Assembly: GCA_964292325.1 (NCBI GenBank) | Contig: CAXYVG010000126.1 | Span: 1 to 9,090, forward strand | Direction of reading: 5' to 3' | From: CTSoil-075 sp964292325 | GTDB taxonomy: Bacteria; Bacillota; Negativicutes; DSM-13327 | Length of the DNA: 9,090 nucleotides | Shown: positions 6,637-9,090 of the stretch, in pieces | Position numbering within the stretch: position 1 is the first letter of the stretch | How the letters are laid out: each line of letters starts with the position of its first letter | The notes under the pieces: model-generated | What the model was told of the DNA's origin: nothing | What the model saw: the letters and a program-made list of their open reading frames with translations, nothing else | The model's database searches: none | Translations under genes and position numbers: made by a program

Positions 6637-6668
6637 AATCGTATTTCGCAAAACAACGATCAATATGT
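6637..6668 (-). promoter_or_regulatory. Second, degenerate ArsR operator
   Basis: Read on the minus strand, this stretch in the arsR to thioredoxin gap aligns without gaps to the main operator at 7024-7055. It matches at 22 of 32 positions and at 19 of the first 24. Shared blocks are ATATTG, TCGT and TTTGCGAA. The core TCG-N8-CGA spacing is kept (here ATCG-N8-CGAA, there TTCG-N8-CGAA), whereas the right outer arm has diverged. It probably binds ArsR weakly or is the trace of a promoter duplication. No good promoter box is linked to it. Confidence 0.5.
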
Positions 6669-6687
6669 ATATAAAAAAAGAGATGCA

Positions 6688-7020
6688 TTAACAGCAATTC
6701 TTTTTTTTGCAGATACATTGCACCATAAACTCATTGAACAATTCCTGAGCAAGCTTCCAATTCTCTTTGTTGATACAATACTTCACCTTTGGAGTTTCAA
6801 TTTGTCCCTGTATTAACCCAGCATTTTTAAGTTCCTTAAGATGCTGAGAAACGGTAGCTTTCGCAATTGGTAGTTCTTCATGTATGTCACCAAAATAGCA
6901 TGTTTCTTGCTTTGCCAAGAACTGCATAATAGCGATTCTTGCCGGATGACCTAAAGCTTTGGCAAACCGTGCGAGTTGTTCTTGCTTTACTGTATAACTT
7001 TTATCTTTTTCCATCTTCAT
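6688..7020 (-). CDS. arsR: ArsR/SmtB-family metalloid-responsive repressor
   Basis: Encodes 110 residues from ATG 7020, or 108 from the in-frame ATG 7014. A longer reading from 7158 exists but would cover the promoter and operator, and its extra 46 residues do not resemble the family. The winged-helix domain is clear: LARFAKALGHPARIAIMQFLA at 17-36, recognition helix about IAKATVSQHLKELKNAGLI at 52-70, wing QIETPKVKYCI. These proteins dimerise and leave DNA when arsenite or antimonite binds. The classic ELCVCDL metal site of E. coli-type ArsR is absent; the matching place reads ETCYFGDI, with one Cys (C41). Four cysteines crowd the C terminus instead (CICKKKNCC: C102, C104, C109, C110), pointing to a separately evolved arsenite site. 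It is the first gene of the operon and lies right behind its own operator. Confidence 0.9.
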   Translation of the reverse strand: MKMEKDKSYTVKQEQLARFAKALGHPARIAIMQFLAKQETCYFGDIHEELPIAKATVSQHLKELKNAGLIQGQIETPKVKYCINKENWKLAQELFNEFMVQCICKKKNCC

Positions 7021-7023
7021 ATC

Positions 7024-7055
7024 AAATATTGTTCGCAAACGTACGAACAATATTT
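7024..7055. promoter_or_regulatory. ArsR operator, 12+12 bp inverted repeat
   Basis: aaatattgttcg (7024-7035) and cgaacaatattt (7044-7055) are perfect inverted repeats around eight bases (caaacgta). The site begins a few bases after the predicted arsR transcription start and ends three bases before ATG 7020. A repressor bound there would block the promoter directly. Size and position fit operators of the ArsR/SmtB family. Confidence 0.82.
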
Positions 7056-7063
7056 TTATTTTG

Positions 7064-7071
7064 CAAATATA
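7064..7071 (-). promoter_or_regulatory. Putative -7 box of the arsenic operon promoter
   Basis: On the minus strand this reads TATATTTG, an exact match to TAnnTTTG. The predicted start is near 7057-7058, directly beside the operator. No TTG is found 19-21 bases upstream, so the -33 element is weak or absent. Confidence 0.55.
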
Positions 7072-7263
7072 TCGACAATAATCTACTATCTTTTTATAAT
7101 TTATAACATTGTATAATACAATCCGAGCTGAGTATATTGCAACAGAAGATTTATGCATTCAATTATTGCGACAACACATTAAAGTTGCATTTCATCATCT
7201 TCCAATTTCGTTCAATAACCTATTTTTAAATTTTATTTTCCATATATGTTTTATACTCATTAA

Positions 7264-7293
7264 TTGCATTTTACTGTAAATTTTGTATCTTTG
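7264..7293 (+). promoter_or_regulatory. Good Bacteroidetes promoter (TTG-N19-TATCTTTG)
   Basis: TTG at 7264-7266 and TATCTTTG at 7286-7293 are separated by 19 bases, matching both elements and spacing of the Bacteroidetes consensus. This is the best promoter in the window. Transcription would start near 7300 and run rightward into the insertion sequence, so it belonged to a gene now displaced beyond the right edge. It is divergent from arsR. Confidence 0.65.
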
Positions 7294-7371
7294 CAAATAA
7301 TATGGTAACTTATTTGATGCATGATGTAAAGAATGTTTTACCGCATTAAATGATAATAAAAGAAGAATGGC

Positions 7372-7473
7372 ATGAACATTATTAAGACAAATAGCGCCGA
7401 TAGCCGATTTAGGAAGTTGTGTTGTATGTTAGATAACTTAAGTTTCTCAAATGAATTATGCTACATTTTTTAG
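7372..7473 (+). pseudogene. Possible gene start interrupted by the insertion sequence
   Basis: An ATG at 7372 opens a frame reading MNIIKTNSADSRFRKLCCML before the insertion sequence begins at 7436. The frame then runs into the element and stops at TAG 7471. It lies about 72 bases downstream of the predicted start of the good promoter at 7264-7293 and behind an A-rich leader, as real genes here do. Two very short frames (7302-7349 and 7350-7385) precede it. The rest of the gene, if any, would lie right of the window. The product is not recognised. Confidence 0.35.
7436..7449. repeat. Left terminal inverted repeat of the IS
   Basis: acttaagtttctca is the exact reverse complement of 9077-9090. 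Whether the repeat includes the preceding A at 7435 cannot be decided, because the other end reaches the window edge. Confidence 0.85.
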
Positions 7474-8961
7474 GTTATAATTATGCATAATCCTATTGAA
7501 TCGTTCATTTTTCTGAGTGATAGACATCATTATTTCGTTTACGTCCCCAGAGGTTAATTCAGCTAGCTCTGCAACGACCTCAATGATAGCTTCCCATATT
7601 CTGTCATTAACAGACAGCTCTAGAGATTCTTTAGTGCAGTCTCTAAAGAGACCGCCGATAGTTTCATAGGACTCAAAACGTTTGACCAGAGTTAACACAT
7701 TATACTGTATCATTGTCAGCGATATAGAGGCTATCTGTGAAGAGAAATCTCGCGCCTGACTCTTGCCAAGGTTCAGCAGAGACTTCATTTCATGGAAACT
7801 TACTTCTATCACCCAACGTCGGGCATAAGTATGGTAAGCTGTTTTGAAATCAAGTTCCATATTTGTAGTAAGAAGTCCGCTCCATTTGCCATTCCTTCCG
7901 CTTCTGCAAAAGTAAAGTCTAACTTTCATCCCATCAAGTTTTGCATTGATGGTAAAGTATGCCATATGCATGTCGTGCCAGTGTTTGAGAATACCTTTTT
8001 GATTTTTTTTCTTCATCACATGCTCCACTATTTGATTAGCAGTCTTTACTCCAAACTCTGTATCATATTTTGTTTTACCCAACTTAATCATTCCTAGGAG
8101 GTGACAGCGTATATGGCGCGTCTTGATAAAACGAACCAACTCTGTGCATGTAAACCAGCTGTCACACAGAAGATAATCAAAGCGGAATCCATTGCTTATT
8201 GCACGTTTTACCATATCTATGGCATTAGCAATCTTGCTTGTCAGATACTCTTCCTTACGCTCCTGTGCTTTCGATCTGACATCACGCAATTTGGTATACC
8301 TAGCATCCCGTTGCACTTTTGTAAGTCCCTGAACAAGTCCTAAAGGTTTAGGCTTAGGTCCTTTATTGCTCTTTCGTTTAGGGGTCTTATCCTTACCTAT
8401 CTCTCCATGGATCGACATGTCAATCATGCTTTGGGTTTTGCCATCGCTAAAGCAAGTAAAGAGTCCTTTGAATCCAAGAACCTGTTTCATTTTTACATGA
8501 GAGAAAACCTTGCCTATAGCTTCCATATGCGTGCCTGTTTTCTCAAAATCAGTATCATCTATGATAAGTGTACGTACACTATGGGTGTATTCTTCCGCAC
8601 CAACTCTGTTGCGGATTGTCTTCCATATTTGTCTGTTGATGATGTAGATAATCTTACGCCAGTCTATATCATCAAACTGCATGAAACGATAGAGCATATT
8701 GCGATGGCATTTAAAAATCGAATTCAGAGCAGACTTGGCATAATTATTTGGATTCTTGACCATAAAGAATGGAAATATAACAAGCAGGATGAACACTTGT
8801 TTGATCGTCATCTTGCAATTTGGATTTTTATGCATTCCTATCTGGTCTTCACCGATTCTGATGTAATTCAAAATGGACATGATACTATAAATTCCACGAT
8901 TTTCATCGTTTTCTTTAAAAAATCCATTTAGTTCCGAGATAATATTTGTACCTTTGTGCAT
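7456..8961 (-). CDS. IS4-family DDE transposase
   Basis: Encodes 501 residues and appears intact. The DDE catalytic triad is visible: IIDDTDF at 133-139 (first Asp D135 or D136), LLCDSWF at 264-270 (D267), and YARRWVIEVSFHEMK at 379-393, which fits the IS4 signature Y-(2)R-(3)E-(6)K exactly, with E386 as the catalytic Glu. A basic linker with KSNKGPKPKP at about 198-206 and a long insertion lie between the first and second Asp. The start is the ATG at 8961, immediately after the inverted repeat arm actagaacc. Later in-frame ATGs exist but would not extend the catalytic core. The gene is read leftward, so run-off transcripts would enter the arsR leader. Opposite-strand frames of up to 174 residues inside it are shadows. 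Confidence 0.93.
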   Translation of the reverse strand: MHKGTNIISELNGFFKENDENRGIYSIMSILNYIRIGEDQIGMHKNPNCKMTIKQVFILLVIFPFFMVKNPNNYAKSALNSIFKCHRNMLYRFMQFDDIDWRKIIYIINRQIWKTIRNRVGAEEYTHSVRTLIIDDTDFEKTGTHMEAIGKVFSHVKMKQVLGFKGLFTCFSDGKTQSMIDMSIHGEIGKDKTPKRKSNKGPKPKPLGLVQGLTKVQRDARYTKLRDVRSKAQERKEEYLTSKIANAIDMVKRAISNGFRFDYLLCDSWFTCTELVRFIKTRHIRCHLLGMIKLGKTKYDTEFGVKTANQIVEHVMKKKNQKGILKHWHDMHMAYFTINAKLDGMKVRLYFCRSGRNGKWSGLLTTNMELDFKTAYHTYARRWVIEVSFHEMKSLLNLGKSQARDFSSQIASISLTMIQYNVLTLVKRFESYETIGGLFRDCTKESLELSVNDRIWEAIIEVVAELAELTSGDVNEIMMSITQKNERFNRIMHNYNLKNVA

Positions 8962-9040
8962 GGTTCTAGTGTAACATTGTTAGATGTGGTAATCTTTACA
9001 AAGTTACTGATTTTCATTCAGTTATGAAAATACTAGAACC
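8962..9040 (-). promoter_or_regulatory. Fold-back leader able to hide the transposase start
   Basis: On the minus strand, GGTTCTAGT (9040-9032) and ACTAGAACC (8970-8962, touching the ATG at 8961) are a perfect 9-bp inverted repeat. Nested inside are ATTTTCAT/ATGAAAAT (9031-9024 with 9017-9010) and GTAAC-x-TTGT with ACAA-x-GTTAC (8971-9007). The predicted native transcript starts near 8992, inside this structure, so it lacks the upstream arms. Only transcripts entering from outside the element would form the full fold and bury the start codon region. Confidence 0.5.
8999..9006 (-). promoter_or_regulatory. Putative -7 box of the transposase promoter
   Basis: On the minus strand this reads TAACTTTG, an exact TAnnTTTG match, predicting a start near 8992 and a leader of about 30 bases before ATG 8961. 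No TTG at the -33 position is seen; that region is taken up by the small hairpin at 9010-9031. Confidence 0.45.
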
Positions 9041-9076
9041 TTTTTTTATGCACTATTTTGATGTATTCATATTACA

Positions 9077-9090
9077 TGAGAAACTTAAGT
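9077..9090. repeat. Right terminal inverted repeat of the IS
   Basis: tgagaaacttaagt is the exact reverse complement of 7436-7449. It ends at the last base of the window, so the flank and the target site duplication are out of view. Confidence 0.82.

Larger units (their letters stand above)
7436..9090 (-). mobile_element. IS4-family insertion sequence, apparently complete
   Basis: The left end acttaagtttctca (7436-7449) and the right end (9077-9090) are perfect 14-bp inverted repeats, with looser similarity continuing inward (a second atgaat block offset by five bases). The element is about 1655 bp and carries one transposase gene filling nearly all of it, with the stop codon only about 20 bases from the left end. 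The right repeat coincides with the window edge, so the exact terminus and the target duplication cannot be seen. The outermost bases form the palindrome cttaag. Confidence 0.85.

Noticed and set aside
7021..7158. N-terminal extension of arsR from ATG 7158
   Set aside because: It would translate through the -7 box and the operator, and the extra 46 residues do not look like ArsR; the family-sized protein starts at 7020 or 7014.
8407..8931. 174-residue plus-strand frame
   Set aside because: It is antisense to the intact DDE transposase and encodes no recognisable domain.
1..9090. tRNA, rRNA or CRISPR array
   Set aside because: No cloverleaf, rRNA-like block or regularly spaced repeat was seen on either strand.

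Overview
The window looks like accessory DNA from a member of the Bacteroidota, probably a gut Bacteroidales species; the genus cannot be told. The reasons are the AT-rich composition, the absence of strong Shine-Dalgarno sites, several matches to the TAnnTTTG -7 box used by the Bacteroidetes sigma factor (one with a correctly spaced TTG), and protein sequences typical of Bacteroides/Prevotella relatives.

Layout. Bases 1-565 hold degenerate coding debris, imperfect inverted repeats and a very strong intrinsic terminator. Two plus-strand genes follow: a two-helix membrane protein of unknown function (566-1255) and a ketopantoate reductase-like dehydrogenase, panE (1548-2468). Between panE and the convergent arsenic operon lies a 200-base imperfect palindrome (2501-2700) whose 34-base ends match at 32 positions; it resembles a MITE. 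Seven minus-strand genes then form an arsenic-resistance operon, in transcription order: arsR (7020-6688), a small cytoplasmic CxxC thioredoxin (6609-6373), an exported CPTC thioredoxin-like protein of the ArsF type (6367-5945), a CcdA/DsbD-like membrane protein of the ArsG type (5935-5225), an ArsP/YraQ permease (5204-4236), a thioredoxin-coupled arsenate reductase arsC (4229-3771) and an Acr3 arsenite exporter (3727-2705). Gaps from the thioredoxin to arsC are 5-20 bases. Bases 7436-9090 are an apparently complete IS4-family insertion sequence with 14-bp matching ends. It cuts a plus-strand transcription unit that starts from a good Bacteroidetes promoter at 7264-7293.

How the genes work together. 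ArsR probably binds a 12+12 bp inverted repeat (7024-7055) just downstream of its own -7 box. A second, degenerate copy of that operator sits between arsR and the next gene. ArsC reduces arsenate to arsenite, which Acr3 exports. The three genes after arsR (cytoplasmic thioredoxin, exported thioredoxin, CcdA-like membrane protein with two conserved cysteines) correspond at least in part to the arsEFG genes linked to detoxification of nitroaromatic arsenicals. They also look like a DsbD-type thiol relay split over three proteins. The ArsP-like permease would add organoarsenical efflux. The operon therefore seems built for both inorganic and organic arsenic.

The most interesting points are the split thiol relay, the second operator, the palindromic element at 2501-2700, and an IS leader that can fold so that only read-through transcripts hide the transposase start.
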